Below, in pieces: positions 9,259-20,640 of a stretch of 64,000 bases of DNA. The number at the start of each line of letters is the position of its first letter. The stretch's first letter is position 1. The DNA is taken from the NCBI GenBank assembly GCA_033782935.1, contig JAWQEG010000516.1, positions 248,001-312,000 of the forward strand. The letters are read 5' to 3'. Source of the DNA: Petrolisthes cinctipes. Taxonomy: Eukaryota; Arthropoda; Malacostraca; Decapoda; Porcellanidae. The notes under the pieces are model-generated. The model did not search any database. It was given only the letters and a program-made list of their open reading frames with translations, and had not been told where the DNA came from. The translations under genes and the position numbers were made by a program.

Positions 9259-10043
9259 TATTGTGGCGGTCTCGTTTCATACATCATATTTCGATTGTGC
9301 AATTCCCATTTCATTCTGTTAAGGATCATGCATTCATCTAAGGAATGCGACTTTGATTCATGTAAATGACTGTATTTATTATTACTTTTCCCTTGATCAT
9401 TTCCTTTAGTATTATGTAAGTAATAACAATCACTGGTAATATTATTATTTCTGTTACAGTGTTTGCAACGTTTTCCCTGTGATTCCCCTTGAGTAGGTGT
9501 GGCATCAAAATTAAAATTCTTCGTCCCTATGGATTGAGTAATCTGTAATTCACGATGTATGATACGAGATTCCTTCGAATTTAAAGTTAGAGACCCTGAT
9601 AATGCAAGTGCTTTTGCTGGTTCACTTGTAGTTATGTTTTCTGCCTTTGTTATAATCATTCTCTGAACCCATGATAATGGATTATGTAGTTTACCATCCC
9701 CAAAAACATCAATAAGTGACTGTCTGAATGTAGCATATGACGTTAAATTCTCTGGGTCAGAAAAAGCACTTGTAGTTATCATATAGCTGGCTGGACTATC
9801 TGGTGCAATATGCTCTCTCACGAATCTGATCTTATGTAAGTCCTGCTCTATATTAGTTTGGTTAAACACATCCTCCAAATGACGCAAGAAGAGATCAATC
9901 CCATATCTTGGATTATCTCCCGTATAATACTTTAAATACTTGTGGGTGGGTAAGATTGTCATTGTATGCATAGAGGAGGTAGTGGGGCTAGAAGAAGTTG
10001 TATGAAGAGCAGAGACAGTAGGAGATTTTGGAGGAGTAGCCAT
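9255..10043 (-). CDS. gag: Gag structural protein, 262 codons, open
   Basis: It starts with Met-Ala-Thr-Pro-Pro after a leader and is followed by protease in the -1 frame. Residues 1-28 are a Ser/Thr-rich arm. Residues 35-125 look like a retrotransposon capsid domain (Tyr-Thr-Gly-Asp, Phe-Leu-Arg-His-Leu-Glu, Lys-Ile-Arg-Phe-Val). Residues 193-206 and 224-238 are two zinc-knuckle-like segments typical of nucleocapsid. Both look damaged: Cys193, Cys196 and Cys206 are kept but the expected His between them is not evident, and the second lacks its first Cys, keeping His228, His233 and Cys238. Gag would build the particle and package element RNA. It is the only long open frame left in the element and short compared with many Gypsy Gag proteins (300-450 residues). 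The start is the first Met of the open frame; an upstream non-AUG or lost N-terminus is possible. Confidence 0.8.
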   Translation of the reverse strand: MATPPKSPTVSALHTTSSSPTTSSMHTMTILPTHKYLKYYTGDNPRYGIDLFLRHLEDVFNQTNIEQDLHKIRFVREHIAPDSPASYMITTSAFSDPENLTSYATFRQSLIDVFGDGKLHNPLSWVQRMIITKAENITTSEPAKALALSGSLTLNSKESRIIHRELQITQSIGTKNFNFDATPTQGESQGKRCKHCNRNNNITSDCYYLHNTKGNDQGKSNNKYSHLHESKSHSLDECMILNRMKWELHNRNMMYETRPPQY

Positions 10044-10912
10044 TGTTGGAGAAAATACAGGTTAATATAGTATACCATATTAAGTTTTTAATGGGGGTAA
10101 GGTAGAAGCAGAAAATGTACTCGAATGTGTTGGCACCACAAACGAGGCTTAAGGAGGCAGGGAAATCTAGCTTGGAGACTAATGAATCATTATCAGGGAT
10201 ATTCGAAGTTAGTTATGATACCTTTGGAGTAATGGGGGAGAATACCTTTACCTTTGTTGTAATTTGGCACTTCTTTTCTTTCTTTCTGGGCTGTAACTGA
10301 GGAACCTAATCTATTCTAACGTGTTCGTGGACAAGTGAAAAATAATGTAATGTAACATGTAATGTGTACCTACTTTTAGTTGACTCTAGTTGCAACGACG
10401 ATGACGACGAGTTGAAGTCTAGTTGGGGTGGTGTCTGACGAGGCGACGATGTGGTGAAGAGGCGACGTCGGTGGAGAGGCGAAGCGATTATTAGTTAGCT
10501 CGCACACTAACACACTAACAGTCGTTATTGGAGTGAAGATGATGAACGTTGACTTGCCTTTACGAGAGAATTTACGTAACGAGGCGTCAGCGTGGAGGTG
10601 ATGGAGGTCGTGGCGTTGTCCTGACAAGAGAATTTATGCAGGGCCGCCGATATGGTAGTGATGAAGTGATGATTGTTTGTTGTGAAGTAGATGAGGACCC
10701 CTTGTAGGTCAGTTGCAGGTATGTTGAAGCAGGTGCCTCTTGTAGGTGAAGAATTTGTGGTTTATCTCCCTCGTTAGAGGTCGTAAGATTATACCCACAG
10801 AAGAAATTACTTGAGAGGATTTACAAGTAAATTCCTTCAACTTGTCCTTGAACAATGTTAGTCACTGTACTCCCGTGAAGTCTATACCTTGCAATTTGCC
10901 TTATTGCAAAAA
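10044..10912 (-). other. 5' leader of the element
   Basis: About 870 nt between the primer-binding site and the gag start codon. It contains GACGAC-type runs near 10395-10460 and an 83-codon minus frame at 10376-10627 that I do not recognise and regard as fortuitous. A packaging signal and splice donor for env would be expected here but I cannot point to either. Confidence 0.6.
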
Positions 10913-10923
10913 CACCGCTGCCA
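10913..10923 (-). other. Primer-binding site, tRNA-Leu type
   Basis: The element strand reads TGGCAGCGGTG, five bases after the end of the 5' LTR. Its complement CACCGCTGCCA is the 3' end, including CCA, of animal tRNA-Leu of the AAG/TAG group as I recall it, so this tRNA is the likely primer for minus-strand cDNA. Pairing covers 11 bases; the next bases do not fit. Confidence 0.65.
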
Positions 10924-11102
10924 TCAAATGTACCAGTTCTAAAGGCTTGAACTCTGGGCAGAACCTGGTAAGTTACTTGTGTGTAATTCTTGGAGTTGTA
11001 GTTGTAGTAGTTGTTGTTGTTGTGGTTTTAGGTAACGTGGAAGACGGGGTGCTTTCTTAGGTTTGCTTAGGTGATTGACTTCACAAGTTTCTTAAGGCTT
11101 AA

Positions 11103-11108
11103 TTTATT
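11103..11108 (-). terminator. Poly(A) signal copy in the 5' LTR
   Basis: TTTATT on the plus strand, AATAAA on the element strand, matching 2791-2796. In a 5' LTR this copy is normally bypassed. Confidence 0.5.
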
Positions 11109-11244
11109 AATATGTGTACTTATCTATACAGGGTATTATCGTGATGTGCCTTGTCTTATATGGTATTATGTCTCTCTCTATGGAGACAGTTTATAGCCCT
11201 TAGGGAGTCAGTGTGGTATCCTAAATCCTAGTGTATCTCCTCTG

Positions 11245-11253
11245 CTTATATAC
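11245..11253 (-). promoter_or_regulatory. TATA box of the element promoter (5' LTR)
   Basis: GTATATAAG on the element strand, conserved between both LTRs. Transcription would start about 25-30 nt to the left, near 11220, and proceed leftward through gag, pol and env. Confidence 0.6.
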
Positions 11254-11377
11254 ATTTCAAACTCAATAGTTTACAGAATGGCTAGAGTGTGACTGTGTTG
11301 CCTGTGAATGGTCAGTTTGATTCTGTACCTACTTCTCTCTTCTCGTGTGAAAGGGAAAGTGGGCCAACCCTTTCCTA

Positions 11378-11408
<31 letters not shown>

Positions 11409-11585
11409 CTCTCTTTCCTACTCTCCTTCGAAGGGGAGGTAGGAATGGTTAATAATGTCTTTGTATGACCTGAAGCCGCACCTGTGTGTGTGTGTGTGTG
11501 TCCAACCTGCCCAGGTGGCCTGTTTCTGATTTGTAAACAGATTAGTAGTAGTGACCCTTTTCTAAATGGTTTTATGGTGTGTACA

Positions 11586-11589
11586 CACC
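11586..11589. other. Target-site duplication, right copy (CACC)
   Basis: CACC directly after the right LTR end TGTACA, continuing as CACCTAAAATATCG, the normal satellite sequence. It pairs with 2613-2616. Confidence 0.85.
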
Positions 11590-12850
11590 TAAAATATCGA
11601 TTTTTAGCATGTTTTAGGCCTGTATTTTGAAAATATTCTAGCACTGCGTAGTCATGTACAGATCGCTTCTGGGACCCCAAAATATCGAATTTTCGGGTGT
11701 TTTGAGCCTGAATTTGAGATATAAACGGGTACAGAAGATGCATGCACATATCGACTTTTGGGCACCAAAAATATCGATTTTGAGCATGTTTTGGGTCTGT
11801 ATCTTGAAAACATTCTAACTAGGAGTAGGTATGTACAGATCGCTTCTAGGACCCAAAAATATAGAATTTTCGGGTGTTTTGTGGTTGAATTTGAGATATA
11901 AACGGGTGCAGAAGATGAATACACATATTGACTTTGGGCACCTAAAATATCGATTTTCAGCATGTTTTGGGCCTGTATCTGAGTAGGCATGTACAGATCG
12001 CTTCTGGGACCCCAAAATATCGAATTTTCGGGTGTTTGGAGCCTGAATTTGAGATATAAACGGGTACAGAAGATGCATGGACATATCGACTTTGGACACT
12101 TAAAAAATCGATTTTTAGCATGTTTTGAGCCAATATTTTGAAAATATTCTAGCACAAAGTAGATATGTACAGATCACTTCTGGGACCCCAAAATATCGAA
12201 TTTTCGGGTGGTTTAAGCCTGAATTTGAGATATAAACGGGTACAGAAGATGCATGGACATATCGACTTTGGACACTTAAAATATCGATTTTTAGCATGTT
12301 TTGAGCCAATATTTTGAAAATATTCTAGCACAAAGTAGATATGTATAGATCACTTCTGGGACCCCAAAATATCGAATTTTCGGGTGGTTTAAGCCTGAAT
12401 TTGAGATATAAACGGGTACAGAAGATGCATGCACATATCGACTTTGGTCACTTAAAATATCGATTTTTAGCATGTTTTGAGCCTATATTTTGAAAACATT
12501 CTAGCACTGAGTAGGCATGTACAGATCGCCTCTGGGACCCAAAAATATCGAATTTTCGGGTGTTTTGAGGTTGAATTTGGGATATAAACGGGTGCAGAAG
12601 ATGTATACACATATCGTCTTTTGGGCACCTAAAAGATCGATTTTCAGTATGTTTTGGGCCTGTATATTAAAAATACTCTAACACGGAGTAGGCTTGTACA
12701 GATCGCTTCTAGGACCCAAAAATATAGAATTTTCGGGTGTTTTGAGCCTGAATTTGAGATAGAAACCGGTACTGAAGATACATGCACATATCGACTTTGG
12801 TCACCTGAAGTATCGATTTTCAGGAAGTTTTGGCCCTATATTTTGAATGT
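11590..12850. repeat. 176-bp satellite array resuming after the retroelement
   Basis: The monomer interrupted at 2616 continues here in exact register. Sequence type matches the left flank: an 18-bp-deleted monomer occurs near 11982, and two adjacent near-identical monomers at about 12115-12470 share GGTGGTTTAAGCC and TAGATATGTA variants. This supports a single array split by the insertion. Confidence 0.93.
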
Positions 12851-13720
12851 ATTCTAGCATTGTGTAAGCATGTTCAGATTGCTTCTGAGACCCAAAAATA
12901 TAGAATTTTCAGGTGTTTTGAGCCTGAATTTGGGATATAAACGGGTACAGAAGATGAATGCACATATGGATTTTGGGCACATAAAATATCGGTTTTCAGC
13001 TTGTTTTGGGTCTGAATGTTGAAAATATTTTAATTTTGAGTAGGCATTTACAGATCCCTTCTGGGAACAAAAAGTATCGAATTTTAAGGTGTTTTAAGCC
13101 TGAATTTGGGATACGAGCGAGTGCTGATGATTCATGCACATATCGATTTTGGGCACCAAAAATTGCGATTTTCAGCTTATTTTGGGCCTGTATATTGAAA
13201 ATATTCTAACACTGAGTAGGCATGTACAGATCGCTTCTGGGACCCCAAAAAATCAAATTTTCAGGTGTTTTTAGCCTGAATTTGGGATATAAACAGGAAC
13301 AGAAGATGCATGCAGATATCGACTTTGATCACCTATAATATCGATTTTAAGCATGTTTTGGGCCTGTAATTTGAAAATATTCTAGCACTGACTATGCATG
13401 TGGAGATTGCTTCTGGGATCCAAAAATATCGAATTTTCAGGTGTTTTGAGACTGAATTTGGGATATAAACGGGTACAGAAGATGAATGAACATTTCGACT
13501 TTGGGCACCTAAAATATCAATTTTTAGTATGTTTTGGCCCTATATATTGAATTTAATCTAACACTGGGTAAGCATGTACAGAGCGCTTCTAAGACCCAAA
13601 AATACCGAATTTTCTGGTGTTTTGAGAATGAATTTGGGATATAAACGGGTACAGAAGATGCATGCACATATCGACTTACTTCACAAAAAAAAAACTATTT
13701 TCAGCATGTTTTAGGCCTAT
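12851..13720. repeat. Diverged satellite monomers
   Basis: About five monomers that keep the order and length of the 176-bp unit but differ much more from the consensus than their neighbours. Examples are TTTTAATTTTGAGTAGGCAT near 13030, GGGAACAAAAAGTATCG near 13065, GATACGAGCGAGTGCTGATG near 13110 and an A10 run at 13684-13693. They look like old copies that have escaped homogenisation. Confidence 0.85.
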
Positions 13721-15300
13721 ATTTTGTAAAATATTCTAGCACAGAGTGAGCATGCACAGATCGCTTCTGGGACCCAAAAATATTGAATTTTCGGGTGTTT
13801 TGAACCTCAATTTGGAATGTAAACGGGTACTGAAGATGCATGCACATATCGACTTTGGGCACCCAAAATATCGATTTTGAGCATGTTTTTGGCCTGTATT
13901 TTGAATATACTCTAACACGGAGTAGGCATGTACAGATCGCTTCTGGGACCCAAAAATATCGAATTTTCGGGTGTTTTGAGCCTGAATTTGAGATATAAAC
14001 GAGTACAGAAAATGCATGCACATATCGACTTTGGGCACCCACAATATCGATTTTTAGCATGTTTTGGGCCAATATTTGGAAAATACTCTAACATGGAGGA
14101 GGCATGTACAGATCGCTTCTGGGACCCAAAAATATCGAATTTTCGGGTGTTTTGAGCCTGAATTTGGGATATAAACGGGTGCAGAAGATGCATGCACATA
14201 TCGACTTTGGACACTTAAAATATCGATTTATAGCATGTTTTGAGCCTGTATCTGAGTAGGCATGTACAGATCGCTTCTTGGACCAAAAATATCGAATTTT
14301 CGGGTGTTTTGGGCCTGAATTTGAGATATCGACTTTGGGCACCTAAAATATCGATTTTTAGCATGTTTTGGGCCTATATTTTGAAAACATTCTAACTAGG
14401 AGTAGGCAAGTACAGATCGCTTCTAGGACCCAAAAATACCGATTTTTCGGGTGTTCTGAGCCTGAATTTGAGATATAAACGGGTACAGAAGATGCATGCA
14501 CATATCGACTTTGGACACTTAAAATATCGATTTTTAGCATGTTTTGAGCCTTTATTTTGAAAACATTCTAACACTGAGTAGGCATGTACAGATCGCTTCT
14601 GGGACCGAAAAATATCGAATTTTCGGGTGTTTTATGGTTGAATTTGAGATATAAACGGGTGCAGAAAATGTATACACATATTGACTTTGGGCACCTAAAA
14701 TATCGATTTTCAGCATGTTTTGGGCCTGTATCTGAGTAGGCATGTACAGATCGCTTCTGGGACCCCAAAATATCGAATTTTCGGGTATTTGGAGCCTGAA
14801 TTTGAGATATAAACGGGTACAGAAGATGCATGCACATATCGACTTTGGACACTCAAAATATCGATTTTTAGCATGTTTTGAGTCTATATTTTGAAAATAT
14901 TCTAGCACAAAGTAGATATGTACAGATCACTTCTGGGACCCAAAAATATTGAATTTTCCGTTGTTTTGAGCCTGAATTTGAGATATAAACGGGTACAGAA
15001 GTTGCATGCACATATTGACTTTGGGCACCCAAAATATCGATTTTTATCATATTTTGGGCCTGTATTTTTAAAACATTCTCTAACACGGAGTAGGCATGTA
15101 CAGATCGCATCTGTAGCACTGAGTAGACATGTACAGATCGGTTCTGGAACCCAAAAATATCGATTTTTCGGGTGTTTTGAGCCTGAATTTGAGATATAAA
15201 CGGGTACAGAAGATGCATGCACATATCGACATTGGGCACCTAAAATATCGATTTTTAGCATGTTTTGGGCCTATATTTTGAAAATATTCTATCACTCAGT
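13721..15300. repeat. Satellite array, mixed monomers including deleted forms
   Basis: Monomers close to the consensus with 18-bp deletions near 14250 and 14732 and a 29-bp deletion near 14325, like the left flank. The first 34-bp-duplicated (210-bp) monomer occurs at the right end (duplicated segment from 15080). Confidence 0.9.
15080..15113. repeat. 34-bp internal duplication defining the 210-bp monomer (first of nine)
   Basis: CTAACACGGAGTAGG...CTG is followed by a second, variant copy of the same monomer segment (TAGCACTGAGTAGACATG...). The same structure starts at 17754, 19020, 23994, 26843, 27933, 37134, 40333 and 43533, always in a monomer with TTTATCATGTTTTGGGCC upstream. A single origin followed by spread is the simplest reading. 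Confidence 0.85.
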
Positions 15301-18300
15301 AGGCATGTACAGATTACTTCTGGAACCCAAAAATTTTGAATTTTCGGGTGTTTTGAGCATGAATTTGGGATATAAACAGGTACAAAAGATGTATGTATAT
15401 ATCGAGTTTGGACACGTAAAATATTGATTTATAGCATGTTTTAAGCCTATATTTTAAAATATTCTAGCACTGAGTAGACATGTACATACAGATCGCTTCG
15501 GGGACCCAAGAATATTGAATTTTTGGGTGTTTTAAGCCTGAATTTAAGATGTAAACGGGCACTGAAGATGCAAGCACATATCGACTTTTTGCACCTAAAA
15601 TATCGATTTTGAGCATGTTTTGGGTCTGTATCTTGAAAACATTCTAGCATGGAGTAGGGATGTACAGATCGCCTCTAGGACACAAAAATACCGAATTTTA
15701 GGTTGTTTTGAGCCTTAATTTGAGATATAAACGGGTACAGATAATGCATGCACATATCGACTTTGGGCACCAAAAATATCGATTTTTAGCATGTTTTGGG
15801 CCTTTATTTAGAAAATACTTTAACACGAAGTAGGCATGTACAGATCGCTTCTGGGACCCAATATATCGATCTTTCGGATATTTTGAGCCCGAATTTGAGA
15901 TATAATCGGGTACAGAAGAAGCATGCACATATTGTCTTTGGGCGCCTAAAATATTGATTTTCAGCATGTTTTCGGCCTGTATTTTGAAAATGCTCTAACA
16001 CGGAGTAGGCATGTACAAATCGCTTCTGGGACCCAAAAATATCGAATTTTCGGGTGTTTTGAGCCCGATTTTTAGATATAAACGGGTACAGAAGATGCAT
16101 GCACAAATCGACTTTGGGCACCTAAAATATCGATTTTCAGCATGTTTTGGGCCCGTATTTTGAAAATACTTTTGAAAATACTCTAACAAAATCGCTTCTG
16201 GGACCCAAAAATATCGAATTTTCGGTTGCTTTGAGCCTAAATTTAAGATATAAACGGGTACAGAAGATGCATGCACATATCGACTTTGGAAACCTAAAAT
16301 ATATATTTTTAGCATGTTTTAAACCTATATTTTAAAAACATTCTAGCACTGAGTAGGCATGTACAGATCGCTTCTGGAACCCAAAAATATTGACTTTTCG
16401 GGTGTTTAGAGCTTGAATTTGAAATATAAACGGGTACGGAGCATGCATGCACACTTCGACTTTGGGCACACAAAATATCGATTTTTAGCATGTTTTGGGC
16501 CAATATCTTAAAATTATTCTAGCACTGAGTAGGCATGTACAGATCGCTTCTGGGACCCAAAAATATCGAATTTTCGGGTGTTTTGAGACTGAATTTGAGA
16601 TATAAACGAGTACAGAAGATGCATGCAAATATCGACTTTTGACACCTAAAATATAAATTTATAGCATGTTTTAAACCTATATTTTAAAAACATTCTAGCA
16701 CTGAGTAGACATGTACAGATCGCTTCTGGAACCTAAAACTATTGAATATTCGGGTGTTTTTGAACCTGAATTTGAGATATAAACCGGTACTGAAGATACA
16801 TGCACATATCGACTTTTTGCACCTAAAATATCGATTTTCAGCTTGTTTTGGGTCTGTATCTTGAAAACATTCTTGCAAGAAGTAGGCATGTACAGATCGC
16901 TTCTGGGACCCAAAAATAACGAATTTTCGGGCGTTTTGAGCCAGAATTTGAGATATAAACGGGTACTGAAGATGCATGCACATATCGACTTCTTGCACCT
17001 AAAATATCGATTTTGGGCATGTTTTGGGTCTGTATCTTGAAAACATTCTAGCATGGAGTAGGCATATACAGGTCGCTTTTGGGACCAAAAAATATCGAAT
17101 ATTCGGGTGTTTTGAGACTGAATTTGATATATAAACGAGTACAGAAGATGCATGCACATATCGACTTTTGACACCTAAAATATAAATTCTTAGCATGTTT
17201 TAAACCTATATTTTAAAAACGTTCTAGCACTGAGTAGACATGTACAGATCGCTTCTGGAACCTAAAACTATTGAATATTCGGGTGTTTTGAGCCTGAATT
17301 TGAGATATAAACCGGTACTGAAGATACATGCACATATTGACTTTTTGCACCTAATATATCGATTTTGAGCATGTTTTGGGTCTGTATCTTGAAAACATTC
17401 TATCATGGAGTAGGCATGTACAGATCGCTTCTGGGACACAACAATACCGAATTTTCGGATATTTTGAGCCCGAATTTGAGATATAATCGGGTACAGAAGA
17501 AGCATGCACATATTGACTTTGGGCACCTAAAATATTGATTTTCAGCAATTTTTCGGTCTGTATTTTGAAAATACTTTACCACGGAGTAAGCATGTACAGA
17601 TCACTTCTGGGACCCAAAATTGTCGAATTTTCGGGTGTTTTGAGCCTGAATTTGAGTTATAAACGGGTACAGAAGATGCATGCACATATTGTCTTTGGGC
17701 ACCTAAAATATCGATTTTTATCATGTTTTGGGCCTGTATTTTTAAAACATTCTCTAACACGGAGTAGGCATGTACAGATCGCTTCTGTAGCACTGAGTAG
17801 ACATGTACAGATCGGTTCTGGAACCCAAAAATATCGATATTTCGGGTGTTTTGAGCCTGAATTTGAGATATAAACGGGTACAGAAGATGCATGCACATAT
17901 CGACATTGGGCACCTAAAATATCGATTTTTAGCATGTTTTGGGCCTATATTTTGAAAATATTTTATCACTGAGTAGGCATGTACAGATTGCTTCTGGGAC
18001 CCAAAAATTTTGAATTTTCGGGTGTTTTGAGCATGAATTTGGGATATAAACAGGTACAAAAGATGTATGCATATATCGACTTTGGATAAGTAAAATATTG
18101 ATTTTTAACATGTTTTAAGCATATATTTTAAAACATTCCAGCACTGAGTAGACATGTACAGATCGCTTTGGGGACCCAAGAATATTGAATTTTTGGGTGT
18201 TCTAAGCCTGAATTTAAGATATAAACGGGCACTGAAGATGCAAGCACATATCGACTTTTTGCACCTAAAATATCGATTTTGAGCATGTTTTGGGCATGTA

Positions 18301-20640
18301 TTTTGAAAATACTTTAACACGGAGTAAGCATGTACAGATCGCTTCTTGGACCCAAAATTTTCGAATTTTCGGGTGTTTTGAGCCTGAATTTGAGTTATAA
18401 ACGGGTACAGAAGATGCATGCACATATTGTCTTTGGGCACCTAAAATATCGATTTTCAGCATATATTGGGCCTGTATTTTGAAAATACTCTAACACGGAG
18501 TAGGCATGTACAGATCGCTTCTGGGACCCAAAAATATCGAATTTTCGGGTGTTTTGAGCCTAAATTTAAGATATAAACGGGTACAGAAGATGCATGCACA
18601 TATCGACTTGGGAAACCTAAAATATATATTTTTAGCATGTTTTAAACCTATATTTTAAAAACATTCTAGCAATAAGTAGGCATGTACAGATCGCTTCTGG
18701 AACCCAAAAATATTGACTTTTCGGGTGTTTAGAGCTTGAATTTAAAATATAAACGGGTACAGAGCATACATGCACACTTCGACTTTGGACACCCAAAATA
18801 TCGATTTTTAGCATGTTTTGTGCCAATATCTTGAAATTATTCTAGCACTGAGTAGGCATGTACAGATCGCTTCTGGGACCCAAAAATATTGAATTTTCCG
18901 TTGTTTTGAGCCTGAATTTGAGATATAAACGGATACAGAAGTTGCATGCACATATTGACTTTGGGCACCCGAAATATCGATTTTTATCATGTTTTGGGCC
19001 TGTATTTTTAAAACATTCTCTAACACGGAGTAGGCATGTACAGATCGCTTCTGTAGCACTGAGTAGACATGTACAGATCGGTTCTGGAACCCAAAAATAT
19101 CGATTTTTCGGGTGTTTTGAGCATGAATTTGGGATATAAACAGGTACAAAAGATGTATGCACATATCGACTTTGGACACCTAAAATATTGATTTTTAGCA
19201 TGTTTTAAGCCTATAATTTAAAACATTCTATCATGGAGTAGGCATGTTCAGATCGCTTCTGGGATTAAAAAATATCGAATTTTCGGGTGTTTTGAGCATG
19301 AATTTGAGATATAAACGGGTACAGAAGATGCATGCACAAATCGACTTTGGGCACCTAAAATATTGATTTTCAGCATGTTTTATGGCCTGTATTTATAAAG
19401 TACTCTAAGACTGAGTAGGCATGTATACCAGATCGCTTCAGGGACCCAAAAATACCGAATTTTCGGGTGTTTTGAGACTCAATTTAAGATATAAACGGGT
19501 GCAGAAGATGCATGCACATATTGACTATGGGCAACTAAAATATCGGTTTTCAGCATGTTTTGGGCATGTATTTTGAAAATACTCTAACACGGAGTAGGCA
19601 TGTACAGATCGCTTCTGGGACCCAAAAATATCGAATTTTCGGGTGTTTTGAGCCTAAATTTAAGATATAAACGGGTACAGAAGATGCATGCACATATCGA
19701 CTTGGGAAACCTAAAATATATATTTGTAGCATGTTTTAAACCTATATTTTAAAAACATTCTAGCACTGAGTAGGCATGTACAGATCGCTTCTGGAACCCA
19801 AAAATATTGACTTTTCGGGTGTTTAGAGCTTGAATTTGAAATATAAACGGGTACAGAGCATGCATGCACACATCGACTTTGGGCACCCAAAATATCGATT
19901 TTTAGCATGTTTTGGGCCAATATCTTGAAATTGTTCTAGCACTGAGTAGGCATGTACAGATCGCTTCTGGGACCCAAAAATATCGAATTTTCGGGTGTTT
20001 TGAGCCTGATTTTGAGATATAAACGGATACAGAAGATGCATGCACAAATCGACTTTGGGCACCTAAAATATCGATTTTCAGCATGTTTTGGGCATGTCTT
20101 TTGAAAATACTCTAACACGGATTAGGCATGTACAGATCGCTTCTGGGACCCAAAAATATCGAATTTTCGGGTGTTTTGAGCCTAAATTTAAGATATAAAC
20201 GGGTACAGAAGATGCATGCACATATCGACTTGGGAAACCTAAAATATATATTTTTAGCATGTTTTAAACCTATATTTTAAAAACATTCTAGCACTGAGTA
20301 GGCATGTACAGATCGCTTCTGGAACCCAAAAATATTGACTTTTCGGGTTTTTAGAGCTTGAATTTGAAATATAAACGGGTACAGAGCATGCATGCACACT
20401 TCGACTTTGGGCACCCAAAATATCGATTTTTAGCATGTTTTGGGCCAATATCTTGAAATTTTTCTAGCACTGAGTAGGCTTGTACAGATCGCTTCTGGGA
20501 CCCAAAAATATCGAATTTTCCGGTGTTTTGAGCCTGAATTTGAGATATAAACGGATACTGAAGATGCATGCACATATCGACTTGGGACACCTATAATATA
20601 AATTTTTAGCATGTTTTAAACCTATATTTTAAAAACATTC

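Larger units (their letters stand above)
2617..11585 (-). mobile_element. Ty3/Gypsy-type LTR retroelement with env-like gene, inserted in satellite
   Basis: An 8,969-bp element bounded by near-identical direct LTRs that begin TGTACC and end TGTACA, with a 4-bp CACC target duplication. Coding sense is the minus strand. The order from right to left is 5' LTR, primer site, leader, gag, aspartic protease, reverse transcriptase, RNase H, integrase, env-like remnant, 3' LTR. Integrase lying after RNase H places it in Ty3/Gypsy rather than Ty1/Copia. An env-like frame after pol suggests an errantivirus-like lineage, which is inference from architecture and hydrophobic segments. Pol and env carry stops and frame changes, so the copy cannot encode a full set of proteins. 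The interior has normal length, so decay was by substitutions and small indels rather than large deletion, apart from a minisatellite expansion at 5761-6048. Confidence 0.93.
10929..11585 (-). repeat. Right LTR (5' LTR in element sense), 657 bp
   Basis: Direct repeat of 2617-3267, beginning TGTACCAGTTCT and ending GGTGTGTACA, followed by the CACC target duplication. It differs from its partner at about a dozen positions, with a longer CT run near 11378-11403. In element sense this is the promoter LTR: U3 is from 11585 to about 11220, and the TATA box is at 11245-11253. Confidence 0.95.

Noticed and set aside
9068..9322. Plus-strand 84-codon open frame
   Set aside because: Antisense of the protease and the end of gag, which have clear motifs on the minus strand.
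10376..10627. 83-codon minus-strand frame in the leader as an extra viral gene
   Set aside because: Composition follows the GACGAC-rich repeats of the leader, there is no recognisable domain, and it ends well before gag.
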